NCBI GenBank assembly: GCA_000381605.1 | Contig: KB906756.1 | Span: 434,001-498,000, forward strand | Direction: 5' to 3' | DNA length: 64,000 nucleotides | From: Acidobacteriaceae bacterium KBS 89 | Lineage (GTDB): Bacteria > Acidobacteriota > Terriglobia > Terriglobales > Acidobacteriaceae | Part shown: positions 35,838 to 44,863 of the stretch, one piece after another | How the letters are laid out: each line of letters opens with the position of its first letter | How positions within the stretch are numbered: position 1 is the stretch's first letter | Position numbers and translations under genes: made by a program | The notes under the pieces: generated by a model | The model's input: the letters and a program-made list of their open reading frames with translations, nothing else | Told to the model about the DNA's origin: nothing | Databases searched by the model: none

Positions 35838-36671
35838 ATGGATTTAGCCGCCAAATCCGACACCCTTCAAACCACCCTGCAGCACCTAGGCAGCGTCCTC
35901 GTCGCCTACTCCGGAGGAACGGACTCCGCCTACCTCGCCTACGCCGCCCACACAGCCCTCGGCGAGAAAATGCTCGCAGTTATCGCCGACTCCGCCTCCC
36001 TCCCCCGCGGCGAACTCGCCGCAGCCCTCGCTTTCGCCGCCGAACACAACATCCCCACGCACGTCCTCCAGACCAACGAGCTCGAAAGCCCCGACTACCA
36101 GCGCAACGATTCCCGCCGCTGCTTCCATTGCAAAGACGAGCTCTTTACCCAGATGGAAGCTGAACGAGCATCGCGAGGCTTCGCCCACATTGCCTACGGT
36201 AGAAACCTCGACGACGACGGCGACTTCCGCCCCGGCCAGCAAGCCGCCGCGCAACACCACGCGGTCGCGCCCCTCGTAACCGCGCAACTCACCAAGCAGG
36301 AAATCCGTCAGCTAGCCCGCGAAGCCAACCTCTCACTCGCCGACAAGCCCGCTAGCGCCTGTCTCGCCTCACGCATCGAGTACGGCCGCCCCGTCACCCG
36401 CGAAAATCTCTCTCAGGTCGAGCAAGCCGAAGCCGCCCTTCACGCCCTCGGCTTTCCGCAGGTCCGCGTACGACACCACGGCGACCTCGCCCGCATCGAA
36501 ATCGCCATCGAGGACCTGCCGCGCGCGCTCTCGATGCCTATCCTCGAACAGATCACCGCAGCCATCAAGCCCCTTGGCTTCCTCTACGTCACCATCGACA
36601 CCGAAGGCTATCGCTCCGGCTCCATGAACCAATCCCTTCTCTCCACCACAGCCATACGCTCCGCCCGCTAG
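35838..36671 (+). CDS. larE: LarE, ATP-dependent sacrificial sulfur insertase
   Basis: LarE supplies sulfur to the nickel-pincer nucleotide cofactor by sacrificing its own cysteine. The 277-residue product has the PP-loop SGGTDSAYLAYAA near the N-terminus, the NDSRRCFHCKDELF block, and the family segment KPASACLASRIEYGRPVTRE, whose cysteine corresponds to the sacrificial cysteine of characterised LarE. It begins a same-strand run larE-larC-AKR-larB with gaps of 36, 91 and 28 bases. No regulator is adjacent. Confidence 0.93.
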   Translation: MDLAAKSDTLQTTLQHLGSVLVAYSGGTDSAYLAYAAHTALGEKMLAVIADSASLPRGELAAALAFAAEHNIPTHVLQTNELESPDYQRNDSRRCFHCKDELFTQMEAERASRGFAHIAYGRNLDDDGDFRPGQQAAAQHHAVAPLVTAQLTKQEIRQLAREANLSLADKPASACLASRIEYGRPVTRENLSQVEQAEAALHALGFPQVRVRHHGDLARIEIAIEDLPRALSMPILEQITAAIKPLGFLYVTIDTEGYRSGSMNQSLLSTTAIRSAR

Positions 36672-36707
36672 CGAGCTCACACCTTCGAAAGTGAAACAAT
36701 AAACACC

Positions 36708-38069
36708 ATGCGAATCGCATACCTCGACTGCTTCGCCGGCATCAGCGGCGACATGTTTCTCGGAGCCCTCATCGACGCCGGTGTCGACCCGAAGATCCTC
36801 CACGACGCCACCGCCGCCCTCAATCTCAACGCCACCCTCAAAATCGAAAAAGTCGACCGCAGCGGAATCTCCTCTACCAAAGTCCACGTCTACGAAGGCG
36901 CAAAGCTAGCCGAAGCAGCTCACACGCACGAAGAAGAACAACCCGACCACAATCACCAACACACCCAGACTCACCAGCACCATCCCAAAACTCAACACCA
37001 GCACAAAATCGGCCATACTCACGAGCAAGAGCACATCCACGGCCGCTCCCTCTCCGTAATCCGCGATCTCATCAACGCCGCAACTCTCGCACCCGCAGTC
37101 AAACAAACCGCAATCCAAACCTTCGAACTCCTCGGCGCCTCCGAAGCCAAAATTCACAACGTCCCTATCGAACAAATCCACTTCCACGAAGTAGGCGCAG
37201 TCGACGCCATCGTCGACATCGTCGCCGCCTCCGCAGGCATCCACGCCCTGGCAATCGACAAGTGGTTCTGCTCTCCCCTCAACGTTGGCGGCGGCATGGT
37301 CGACTGCGCCCACGGCCACTTCCCCGTCCCCGCGCCCGCCACCGCCGACCTCCTCCGCGGCCTCCCCACCTACTCCGCCCACATCGAAAAAGAACTCGTT
37401 ACTCCTACCGGCGCAGCACTCATCCGCGCCCTCGCCCCCACATTCAGCCAACAACCCGCAATGCGCGTCCAGCAAATCGGCTACGGCGCCGGCACCCGCA
37501 ACCCCAAAAACTTCCCCAACGTCCTCCGTCTCAGCATCGGCGAGGCCGTAGACGCCACATCAATCTCAACGGCTCCTTCACACACCCATCTCAAGAGCGA
37601 CCCACAACAACATTCCCACGAAGCACAAACCGTAACAGTCCTCGAAACCGCACTCGACGACCTCTCCCCGCAAGTCCTCGCGTACGTCGCAGAGAAAGCC
37701 CTTGCAGACGGTGCACTCGACGTCATGCTCACCCCCGTCGTCATGAAAAAAGGCCGCCCCGGCACGCTGCTCACCATCCTCTGCAACCCCTCCGAACGCC
37801 CCGCCTTGGAGCAGTTGGTCCTGCGCGAGACCAGCTCCCTCGGCCTCCGCATCCGGCAAGACACCCGCGTCTGCCTCGACCGCCACCACACAAAAGTGAC
37901 CACTCCCTACGGCGACATCCGAATAAAAATCGGCGTTCGCGAAGGAGAAGAGTGGAACATCGCTCCCGAGTTTGAAGACTGCCGAACCGCCGCGGTAAAA
38001 CATAGCGTGCCGCTCAAGCTTGTTCAACAAACAGCAATCGCGGCCTATCTTCGACAATCCGGCAGTTAG
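36708..38069 (+). CDS. larC: LarC, nickel insertase for the NPN cofactor, with His-rich segment
   Basis: LarC is the CTP-dependent cyclometallase that inserts nickel into the pincer nucleotide. The 453-residue product begins with the family signature IAYLDCFAGISGDMFLGALID and has the PIEQIHFHEVGAVDAIVDIV block. The C-terminal half contains ETALDDLSPQVLAYV and VVMKKGRPGTLLTILC. Between residues 68 and 112 is a His/Glu/Gln-rich stretch (for example HQHHPKTQHQHKIGHTHEQE) that probably stores or hands over nickel. The gene is a single continuous frame, unlike Lactobacillus larC, which is read by a programmed frameshift. Confidence 0.93.
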   Translation: MRIAYLDCFAGISGDMFLGALIDAGVDPKILHDATAALNLNATLKIEKVDRSGISSTKVHVYEGAKLAEAAHTHEEEQPDHNHQHTQTHQHHPKTQHQHKIGHTHEQEHIHGRSLSVIRDLINAATLAPAVKQTAIQTFELLGASEAKIHNVPIEQIHFHEVGAVDAIVDIVAASAGIHALAIDKWFCSPLNVGGGMVDCAHGHFPVPAPATADLLRGLPTYSAHIEKELVTPTGAALIRALAPTFSQQPAMRVQQIGYGAGTRNPKNFPNVLRLSIGEAVDATSISTAPSHTHLKSDPQQHSHEAQTVTVLETALDDLSPQVLAYVAEKALADGALDVMLTPVVMKKGRPGTLLTILCNPSERPALEQLVLRETSSLGLRIRQDTRVCLDRHHTKVTTPYGDIRIKIGVREGEEWNIAPEFEDCRTAAVKHSVPLKLVQQTAIAAYLRQSGS

Positions 38070-38160
38070 CGCTCGATCAACACGGTCACTGCTACCAAAA
38101 CCGCGAAAATGCATCTCAATAAACATTGACACTCGAGCCGTAACGTCAGTGGAGGATGAT

Positions 38161-39177
38161 ATGGAACGAAGAGACTTTCTCAAAACCGTAACCGCCGCCA
38201 GCTTCGGTGCTGCCATCGGAGCCGAACCACAGGCCATCCGCCCTTCCACTTCCCCCGTCAAACGCCCCGAATCCCCCGACATGATCTACCGCGAGCTCGG
38301 CACCACCAGCGAACGCGTATCGGCCATCGGCCTCGGCGGCTACCACATCGGCAAACAAAGCGACTCCGCCGAAAGCATCCGCCTGATGCACAACGCCGTC
38401 GACCACGGCATCACCTTCCTCGACAACTGCTGGGACTACAACGACGGCATCTCCGAAGTCCGCATGGGACAGGCTCTCCGCAACGGCTACCGCGACAAAG
38501 TCTTCCTCATGACAAAAATGGATGGCCGCACCGCCGTCGAGTACAACAAGCAACTCGAGCAGTCCCTCGGCCGCCTGCAAACTGACTCGATCGACCTCGT
38601 CCAGTTCCACGAAATTATCCGCATGGAAGATCCCGATCGCATCTTCGCACCCGGTGGCGCCATCGAAGCCGCCGTAGCAGCAAAGAAGGCCGGAAAAATC
38701 CGCTACATCGGCTTCACCGGCCACAAGGATCCCGCAGTCCACCTCCGTATGTTGGAGATGGCAGAAAAACACAACTTCCACTTCGACACCATCCAGATGC
38801 CCATCAACGTCATGGACGCGCACTTCCGCTCCTTCACCCATCAGATCATACCCGTTGCCCTCAAACAAGGCATCGGCGTCCTCGCCATGAAGACCTTCGG
38901 CGATCCCTACATCCTCAAAAGCAACACCGTCCAGCCCATCGAAGCCCTGCACTACGGACTGACCCAACCTGTCTCCGTCGTCATCACCGGAATCGACAAC
39001 CAGCAGGTCCTCGATCAGGCACTCGAGGCCGCCCGCACCTTCAAGCCCATGACCGAAGCCCAGGTTAAAGCCCTCCTCGATCGCACCGCAGTCGCGGCCA
39101 GCGAAGGAAAATTCGAACTCTTCAAAACCACCTCGCACTACGACGGCACCGCGCAAAATCCAAAGTGGTTAGGATAA
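38161..39177 (+). CDS. Aldo/keto reductase with twin-arginine signal, between larC and larB
   Basis: A 338-residue aldo/keto reductase. The N-terminus MERRDFLKTVTAASFGAAIG is a twin-arginine export signal, so the enzyme probably folds with NADP in the cytosol and is exported. The catalytic tetrad is visible: Asp and Tyr in FLDNCWDYND, Lys in FLMTKMDG and His in DLVQFHEI. The ATG at 38161 has GGAGG six bases upstream; longer frames overlap larC. Its position inside the lar run is unusual and may link it to alpha-hydroxy-acid metabolism, but that is positional inference. Confidence 0.9.
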   Translation: MERRDFLKTVTAASFGAAIGAEPQAIRPSTSPVKRPESPDMIYRELGTTSERVSAIGLGGYHIGKQSDSAESIRLMHNAVDHGITFLDNCWDYNDGISEVRMGQALRNGYRDKVFLMTKMDGRTAVEYNKQLEQSLGRLQTDSIDLVQFHEIIRMEDPDRIFAPGGAIEAAVAAKKAGKIRYIGFTGHKDPAVHLRMLEMAEKHNFHFDTIQMPINVMDAHFRSFTHQIIPVALKQGIGVLAMKTFGDPYILKSNTVQPIEALHYGLTQPVSVVITGIDNQQVLDQALEAARTFKPMTEAQVKALLDRTAVAASEGKFELFKTTSHYDGTAQNPKWLG

Positions 39178-39205
39178 AGTCGACACAGCACCTCCAGTCC
39201 TCACC

Positions 39206-39967
39206 ATGAAGAAAGCATCGCTCCTCGAACTCCTAGCCGCCGTGCAATCCGGCACTCTCACTCCCGCCGCCGCCACCGAGCGGCTCGCCAACCTTCCTTA
39301 CGAAGACCTCGGCCACGCCCGCATCGACCACCACCGCTCCCTCCGCACTGGCCTCCCCGAGGTCATCTACGCGCAAAACAAGTCCCCCGAGCAGACCACC
39401 GAAATCTTCACCCGCATGGCCGCCTCCGGCATCGACGTCCTTGCCACCCGCGTCGACGCCCCCACCGCCGCCCTGGTCGTCGCCTCACTTCCCGCCGCCG
39501 TCTACAACCAGCAGGCCCGCACCGTCACACTCAAACAATCCCCATCAAATGAGCCAACAGGACACATCGCCATCCTCAGCGCCGGCACCAGCGACCAGCC
39601 CGTCGCGGAAGAAGCAGCCGTCACGGCTCAGCTCTTCAACACCAGGGTCACCCGTCTCTACGACGTAGGCGTCGCCGGCCTTCACCGCCTCCTCGACGTA
39701 CGCGAGCAACTCGTCAGCTCCGACGTCATCATAGTCTGCGCTGGTATGGAAGGCGCCCTCCCGTCCGTCGTCGGCGGGCTCGTCGGGGTCCCCGTCATCG
39801 CAGTCCCTACCTCAGTCGGCTACGGAGCCAGCTTCGACGGCGCCGCCGCCCTTCTGGGAATGCTCAACTCCTGTTCGCCCAACGTAACCGTAGTAAATAT
39901 AGACAACGGCTTCGGTGCGGCCTACACTGCCGTACTGATAGCGCGCGCTGCCAGCCGTCGCAGCTAA
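39206..39967 (+). CDS. larB: LarB, NPN cofactor biosynthesis carboxylase/hydrolase
   Basis: LarB carries out the first step of nickel-pincer nucleotide synthesis, carboxylating and hydrolysing nicotinic acid adenine dinucleotide. The 253-residue protein has a PurE-like C-terminal domain with AILSAGTSDQPVAEEAAVTA, VIIVCAGMEGALPSVVGGLV and PTSVGYGASFDGAAALLGML, and the N-terminal LarB region ANLPYEDLGHARIDHHRSLR. With larE and larC it completes the three-gene set needed to make the cofactor. Confidence 0.94.
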   Translation: MKKASLLELLAAVQSGTLTPAAATERLANLPYEDLGHARIDHHRSLRTGLPEVIYAQNKSPEQTTEIFTRMAASGIDVLATRVDAPTAALVVASLPAAVYNQQARTVTLKQSPSNEPTGHIAILSAGTSDQPVAEEAAVTAQLFNTRVTRLYDVGVAGLHRLLDVREQLVSSDVIIVCAGMEGALPSVVGGLVGVPVIAVPTSVGYGASFDGAAALLGMLNSCSPNVTVVNIDNGFGAAYTAVLIARAASRRS

Positions 39968-40018
39968 CCGGACAGGCCCCCACAGCACTCGTTATCGCGC
40001 ATAGCGAGGTAATACGAG

Positions 40019-40270
40019 ATGCTTCCGAACGCTGACAAACCCTGGGCAAAGACCGTAGCACGCATCGTCATCTGCTTCACCATCGTCGGCCTCGTTGTTC
40101 TCGCCTTCGTTCTCAAGTCCTACAACACCCTCCGCATCCCCGAGGTCGTCGGCCTCGTCCTTCTCTTCCTCACCATCGTCCCACCCAATCTGGCCATCCT
40201 CTATCCCTGGCTCCTCCCAACCAATCACAGCGCCCCTCACGCCTCCGCCACCAAATCGACGGTACGATAA
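40019..40270 (+). CDS. Small two-span membrane protein
   Basis: An 83-residue protein with two predicted membrane helices (about residues 15-33 and 42-64: IVICFTIVGLVVLAFVL and VVGLVLLFLTIVPPNLAILY) and a polar C-terminal tail. No family is recognised. It follows larB by 51 bases on the same strand and may be the last gene of that run. Function unknown. Confidence 0.65.
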   Translation: MLPNADKPWAKTVARIVICFTIVGLVVLAFVLKSYNTLRIPEVVGLVLLFLTIVPPNLAILYPWLLPTNHSAPHASATKSTVR

Positions 40271-40309
40271 ACCTGCACGAATGCGGTTGGAACGGCCAAG
40301 CGCGCTGCC

Positions 40310-41227
40310 CTATCGGCTTGCCTTCGAGAAGGATGGGTTCAAGATGACAAACCTTCCCCGATGGCTAATAAAGATTGAGTGGAAGAGCGACGTCGGAATC
40401 AGCCCATCCACGTCCTGATACGGACGGTCACGAACAGCTATCACCGCCAGGTTGTAAACCTCTCTCTTTCCTAGGCTCAGCTTGTTGACAATTCGTGTCT
40501 CCATCATGGAAAGTCTCGTCGATTTAATACCTACGTTCACGAACGGCTGAGCGTTTGCGCCGATCCCAAGATTCTCCCGAAAGAGCGTAAGGTTATTCGC
40601 GCCGGAGTCAATTAGTAGAGACAGTGAGTTATCTCCCAGGTCTGATATGTGGCCGCTTACAACGAGACGTCCGAAGGAGGTCTCCCCCAGAACCGTCCGG
40701 CTCAGTTCGATGGGCAGATGTTCGCCCTTCAACGATTCCGCCATGGAACCGAACCCCGATTCGAGTCGAATGACCTGACGGCGATAGTCAATCAGAACGT
40801 CGAAGTTCTGCAGATAGTCCTCGCCAAGGACGCCTCGCACCTCGGAGGGAAGGTTGGGCACCTTAACATAAGTAGAGAGAAAGAAATCCTTGCTGGTCAC
40901 TGTGGCCCCGGCGACGGCAAGCGAATCTACATGGACGAGCGAAACGGTCATCGAGTCCCTGAATCCCACGACTGTCGCCTCGCCCTCGCGACGAAGCGTC
41001 AGTTGGTCCGCCAGTCTCTGGTCTAGCATGCTGTTGGTACTGCCCGTATCGAGCAGAAAGTCGTACGGTCCGGAGCCGTTGACCGTAACCGGGACAACAA
41101 TCATCGAATCCTTGACGATCTTAATCTTGGCTGTGGTCTCGGTTGTAGCTGGAGACGCATTGACTGAAAGGCTGGAGAAGCAGGCAAAAAGTAGAGAAAT
41201 CAGGTTGAAACGACGAATGAGCGACAT
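40310..41227 (-). CDS. Secreted retropepsin-like aspartyl protease
   Basis: A 305-residue protein with a signal peptide (about residues 1-25) and two aspartyl-protease active-site motifs in one chain: FLLDTGSTNSML near residue 60 and LLIDSGANNLTL near residue 200. The duplicated D-T/S-G arrangement resembles clan AA proteases such as the periplasmic TIGR02281/gag-asp family. The ATG at 41227 is chosen because GAGGTG precedes it by about seven bases. It is divergent from the CadC/TPR regulator gene, 121 bases away. Confidence 0.85.
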   Translation of the reverse strand: MSLIRRFNLISLLFACFSSLSVNASPATTETTAKIKIVKDSMIVVPVTVNGSGPYDFLLDTGSTNSMLDQRLADQLTLRREGEATVVGFRDSMTVSLVHVDSLAVAGATVTSKDFFLSTYVKVPNLPSEVRGVLGEDYLQNFDVLIDYRRQVIRLESGFGSMAESLKGEHLPIELSRTVLGETSFGRLVVSGHISDLGDNSLSLLIDSGANNLTLFRENLGIGANAQPFVNVGIKSTRLSMMETRIVNKLSLGKREVYNLAVIAVRDRPYQDVDGLIPTSLFHSIFISHRGRFVILNPSFSKASR

Positions 41228-41348
41228 GGCGTTCACCTCGATGCGGTGAACTATGCCGGGCGGGTCGGCAGATGGTCTTGAGGATCGCCGGATGTTAGTG
41301 TGATGAAGATGATTTTTGGGTGATTGGCCTCTAAGCAGGAGAACCCAG

Positions 41349-43640
41349 GTGATTTATCGCTTCGACGAGTTCGAGGTAGATGACCGGGAGTTTCGCTTAT
41401 CTGCGAACGGCGTGACCGTGCAGGTCGAGCCAAAGGTGCTCAAGCTCCTGCTGTATCTCATCGAGAACCGGAATCGCCTGGTGCGAAAACAGGAACTTCT
41501 AGACAAGGTCTGGCCTGACGCCATGGTGACGGAAAACGCCCTCACTCGGGTAGTCGGGTTACTGCGCAAAGCGCTGAACGACGACAGCCACACGCCGAAA
41601 TACATCGAAACGGTGCCGACGGCCGGTTACCGTTTTATCGCCACGGTGACTGTCACAGAAGAGAACTCGATCGTTCAGCCGCCGGTCGCGCCGGAACAAA
41701 TTCCAGCGACTCCGACAAGCGCGGCGGAACCTGGAAGGTCCGGAAGACGGATCATCGCGTCTGTCATCCTCGCGATCATCGCCGTGGGTACCGGAATACT
41801 CTTCCTGCTGCATCATCGCAAACCGGTCCCCATTGCGAAGGGGACGGTCGTCCTAGCTGACTTCGACAATTCAACCGGCGACCCGGTCTTCGACGGTACA
41901 CTGCGCCAGGGCTTGGCAACGCAGTTTGAGAAGTCACCTTTCCGGACCCTGTCATACGACCGCATCCAACATTCACTGCGAATGATGGGCCAGCCAACCG
42001 GCGCACGGTTGACTCCTGAGATCGCTCGGGAACTATGCGTTCGCACCTCAAGCAATGTCGTCCTCGACGGCTCGATTGCACCCATCGGCACCCAGTATGT
42101 GCTCGGATTGCGCGCTACGGACTGCCGCAGTGGAAAAATCATTGCTCAGGAGCAAGTGCAGGCGGCCAGAAAAGAAGATGTGCTGGGTGCTTTGGATCGC
42201 ATCGCCGGTGGGTCAAAAGCTCGACTACGTGAATCACTCCCCGCAGCCGAAAACCATGACAACCAGATGTTCGAGGCTACGACGCCTTCGATCGAAGCCC
42301 TGCAGTTTTACAGCTTGGGAAGAAACAAGGCGTATGCCGGGGAGCCCGCTGCCGCATTGCTCTTCCTGTTGCGAGCGGTAGAACTTGATCCAAACTTCGC
42401 CTCAGCTTACACGTCCATTGCGCTCATCTATAGCAATCGCGAGGAGCCGGAGCGGGCAGCCGAGGCTATCCGCAAGTCATACGGGCTGCGAAGTAGGCTA
42501 GGTGAGTTGGAGCGGATCGTCAGCGAGGTGAACTACTACGTGCTGGAAACGGGAGAACTGCAGCGAGCAGAGCAGCCACTCAATATATTGAAGGATGCAA
42601 ACCCTACTAGACCCGAACCTCGAAACAACTTGGGAGGTATTTATAGAAGGCTGGGAGACCCGCAGAATGCAATGAAGGAGGCGAGCGACGCGCTTCGGCT
42701 GGAGCCAACCAACCCGTTCAATTACGAAAAACTCGGGGCTGACTATGTGAGCCTTAATCGCCTCGATGAAGCGGACGCCTTGTACAAGCAGGCGGAAGCG
42801 CGGGGGCTGGTGACTGAGGGAAGCGCTAGATCCCGATACTTGTTGGCCTTCTTGAAGGGCGACGAGATGCAGATGGCTCACTTTGCTTCATCCGCCGTCG
42901 GAACACCGTTCGAGGAAGACTCGATGCTCGCCGCACAGGCGAACACGGCCGCATGGTTCGGAAAGTCGAAAGAGGCACGCGAGCTAACTCAAAGAGCGAT
43001 TGATTCAGCTCATCGCAACGACGTTCAGGAAACCGCCGCAGCCTATCAGGCAGAAGTAGCACTCTTCGAGGCGGACTCGGGCGACCGTCAACAAGGTCGC
43101 GCAGATGCCGGCGCCGCAATGAAGCTGGCCCCAACTCGCAACGTGCGGCCGATGGCTGCACTAGCCCTTGCCCGGTCGGGCGACACAGCCGCAGCGGAAA
43201 AGCTGGCAGACGAACTCGACAAGTCCTTCCCGCGGGGAACCCTGGTCCAGGAGTATTGGCTGCCCACGATCCGGGCGGCAGTCGCATTGCAGCACAAAGA
43301 CCCAAATCGCGCGATTGGATTCCTGCAAGTGGCGAGCGCCAGAGAACTGTCGAACCCCAGGCTTCTTCCCGCTTATTTGCGTGGAGAAAGCTATCTCATG
43401 CTGCATGACGGCAACCGAGCGGCGGCAGAATTTCAAAAGTTTCTCGACCATCGCGGCCTGATAAGGAACTCACCATGGGGGCCGCTGGCCCGCCTCGGAC
43501 TTGCTCGTGCCTATGCGATGCAGGGCGACACCACGAAAGCCCGGACCGCCTATCAGGATTTCCTGGCACTGTGGAAAGATGCAGACCCTGATATCCCAAT
43601 CCTGAAACAGGCGAAGGCGGAATACGCCAGGCTGCCGTAG
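41349..43640 (+). CDS. CadC/ToxR-like membrane regulator with TPR domain
   Basis: The 763-residue protein starts with an OmpR/PhoB-type winged-helix DNA-binding domain (about residues 1-100: FDEFEVDDREFRLSANGVTV, ENALTRVVGLLRKAL, YIETVPTAGYRF). A Pro-rich linker and one transmembrane helix follow (RRIIASVILAIIAVGTGILF near 135-155). Then come a TolB/FlgO-like periplasmic domain and at least six tetratricopeptide repeats. This one-component architecture is abundant in Acidobacteriota; target genes are unknown. The GTG at 41349 has an AGGAG site about eight bases upstream. Confidence 0.88.
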   Translation: MIYRFDEFEVDDREFRLSANGVTVQVEPKVLKLLLYLIENRNRLVRKQELLDKVWPDAMVTENALTRVVGLLRKALNDDSHTPKYIETVPTAGYRFIATVTVTEENSIVQPPVAPEQIPATPTSAAEPGRSGRRIIASVILAIIAVGTGILFLLHHRKPVPIAKGTVVLADFDNSTGDPVFDGTLRQGLATQFEKSPFRTLSYDRIQHSLRMMGQPTGARLTPEIARELCVRTSSNVVLDGSIAPIGTQYVLGLRATDCRSGKIIAQEQVQAARKEDVLGALDRIAGGSKARLRESLPAAENHDNQMFEATTPSIEALQFYSLGRNKAYAGEPAAALLFLLRAVELDPNFASAYTSIALIYSNREEPERAAEAIRKSYGLRSRLGELERIVSEVNYYVLETGELQRAEQPLNILKDANPTRPEPRNNLGGIYRRLGDPQNAMKEASDALRLEPTNPFNYEKLGADYVSLNRLDEADALYKQAEARGLVTEGSARSRYLLAFLKGDEMQMAHFASSAVGTPFEEDSMLAAQANTAAWFGKSKEARELTQRAIDSAHRNDVQETAAAYQAEVALFEADSGDRQQGRADAGAAMKLAPTRNVRPMAALALARSGDTAAAEKLADELDKSFPRGTLVQEYWLPTIRAAVALQHKDPNRAIGFLQVASARELSNPRLLPAYLRGESYLMLHDGNRAAAEFQKFLDHRGLIRNSPWGPLARLGLARAYAMQGDTTKARTAYQDFLALWKDADPDIPILKQAKAEYARLP

Positions 43641-43682
43641 CTCCGGTATTCAGGTTTCAACTCTTGAAAAACTAGGACACCC

Positions 43683-44324
43683 TCAAAGATATAAGTGCCT
43701 GGGCCACGCCTTGATCGGCAGCTTCCGCCTGATCGAAGCCCGCGTCCATTCGGTCCACGCGACAGGCCACAGGCAAGAAATAAGCAGCCAGGACCATTTG
43801 AGCGTATCCGGACCCAGGAGCATCGTGAATGCGCCAGTCATCGTGATCCATTTCACATACCGGAAGACGCGGCCACGCGAGGGCGTATTGATCGGCAGCA
43901 AGATCGCCGCAACAAGTGGACTCATTCCGATTCCAAGGAAAAAGACACCACGCGCGACCTCGGCATGGCCGGTTAGGGACAATGCAATCGCTCCCGACAC
44001 CATGACCAAAGGCATCGCCAGAACCAGTCGCTTCAACCACGAATGCGAGCAAACAGCATGTGCCTCCCAACTCCCTTCGCGAAGAATCCTCGCCTCGGCG
44101 GAGGTCAACAATACGCGACGATATTGGCAGTTCGCAGTCTTCGCATCGCCCAGAGCAGTCACAGCCAGTCTGTCCGCCTCCTCAGTCGTCGCTCCATCGG
44201 CAACGGCGGCATCTCGTGCCGCTTCGTAGTGCTCCTGAATCTCAGTGCGGACCTGGGCAGCAGCGCTCTTTGCCAGTTGTCGCGTGGCAAGTCTCAACCA
44301 ATTGTCGAGTGCAGTCATTGTCAT
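43683..44324 (-). CDS. Membrane protein with PadR-coupled prefix domain
   Basis: A 213-residue protein. The N-terminal part (about 1-65) resembles the permease prefix domain often encoded next to PadR regulators (VRTEIQEHYEAARDAAVADG, ATTEEADRLAVTALGDA), followed by four predicted membrane helices from about residue 95 to 190. The ATG overlaps the TGA of the upstream padR gene in an ATGA quartet, indicating translational coupling, and GGGGGAGG lies just upstream. No ATPase or permease domain is present, so it may be a cut-down member of the family. Role unknown. Confidence 0.8.
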   Translation of the reverse strand: MTMTALDNWLRLATRQLAKSAAAQVRTEIQEHYEAARDAAVADGATTEEADRLAVTALGDAKTANCQYRRVLLTSAEARILREGSWEAHAVCSHSWLKRLVLAMPLVMVSGAIALSLTGHAEVARGVFFLGIGMSPLVAAILLPINTPSRGRVFRYVKWITMTGAFTMLLGPDTLKWSWLLISCLWPVAWTEWTRASIRRKLPIKAWPRHLYL

Positions 44325-44632
44325 GCCTCCCCCAGAATCATCGTTACTGCCTGTGAAAGCTCCCGCCACTCTGCCCGATCTTTCGCCAGCATCCCGCGGC
44401 CCGATCTGGTGATGCGGTAGTGCCGCCGGCTACGGCCTTTTTCAACACTCTCATAGGACTCCACCATCCCCTCATTCTCGAGCTTGTGAAGCGCCGGATA
44501 GAGTGTGCCTTCCTTAAAGTCCAATACGCCCTGGGAGCGTTCTTTGATCCTCTGCGCGATAAGGTAGCCGTGACTCGGCTCCTCCGTCAACGCCTCCAGG
44601 ATCAGTGTGGGAAGAGTTCCTTTGAAATTCAT
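44321..44632 (-). CDS. PadR-family transcriptional regulator
   Basis: A 103-residue winged-helix regulator of the PadR kind. The segment PTLILEALTEEPSHGYLIAQ, then FKEGTLYPALHKLENEGMVE and the RRHYRITRSGR wing, are classic for the family. It is translationally coupled to the downstream membrane-protein gene. A perfect 16-bp palindrome lies 13 bases upstream of the start and is the likely autoregulatory operator. Confidence 0.93.
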   Translation of the reverse strand: MNFKGTLPTLILEALTEEPSHGYLIAQRIKERSQGVLDFKEGTLYPALHKLENEGMVESYESVEKGRSRRHYRITRSGRGMLAKDRAEWRELSQAVTMILGEA

Positions 44633-44644
44633 TGATACCTCGTA

Positions 44645-44660
44645 ATCCTATGCATAGGAT
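44645..44660. promoter_or_regulatory. Perfect 16-bp palindrome, likely PadR operator
   Basis: ATCCTATGCATAGGAT is fully self-complementary and sits directly upstream of the padR start codon. PadR dimers usually bind such palindromes of the form ATGT-N8-ACAT or similar; the exact site here is inferred from position. Confidence 0.65.
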
Positions 44661-44863
44661 GCAAGAAATTACTACGCTTGTCAACTAAAAATGAGCAGGT
44701 TCGTGTCGAAGACATGCGGAAGGTACGGTGATGACGATAAAGTCTTGATTTCGATTGTCGGTTCTTCCGGTCATCGGAATGGAAGGGGTCACCGGGGACG
44801 ATGTGTACCATCGATGCGAAGCCGCCGTTTGCGCGGAGTATCTGAGCGTTGATCAATCCGCCA

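Noticed and set aside
38146..39156. 336-codon minus-strand frame antisense to the aldo/keto reductase gene
   Set aside because: The plus strand encodes a complete catalytic tetrad and Tat signal; the antisense translation is low-complexity.
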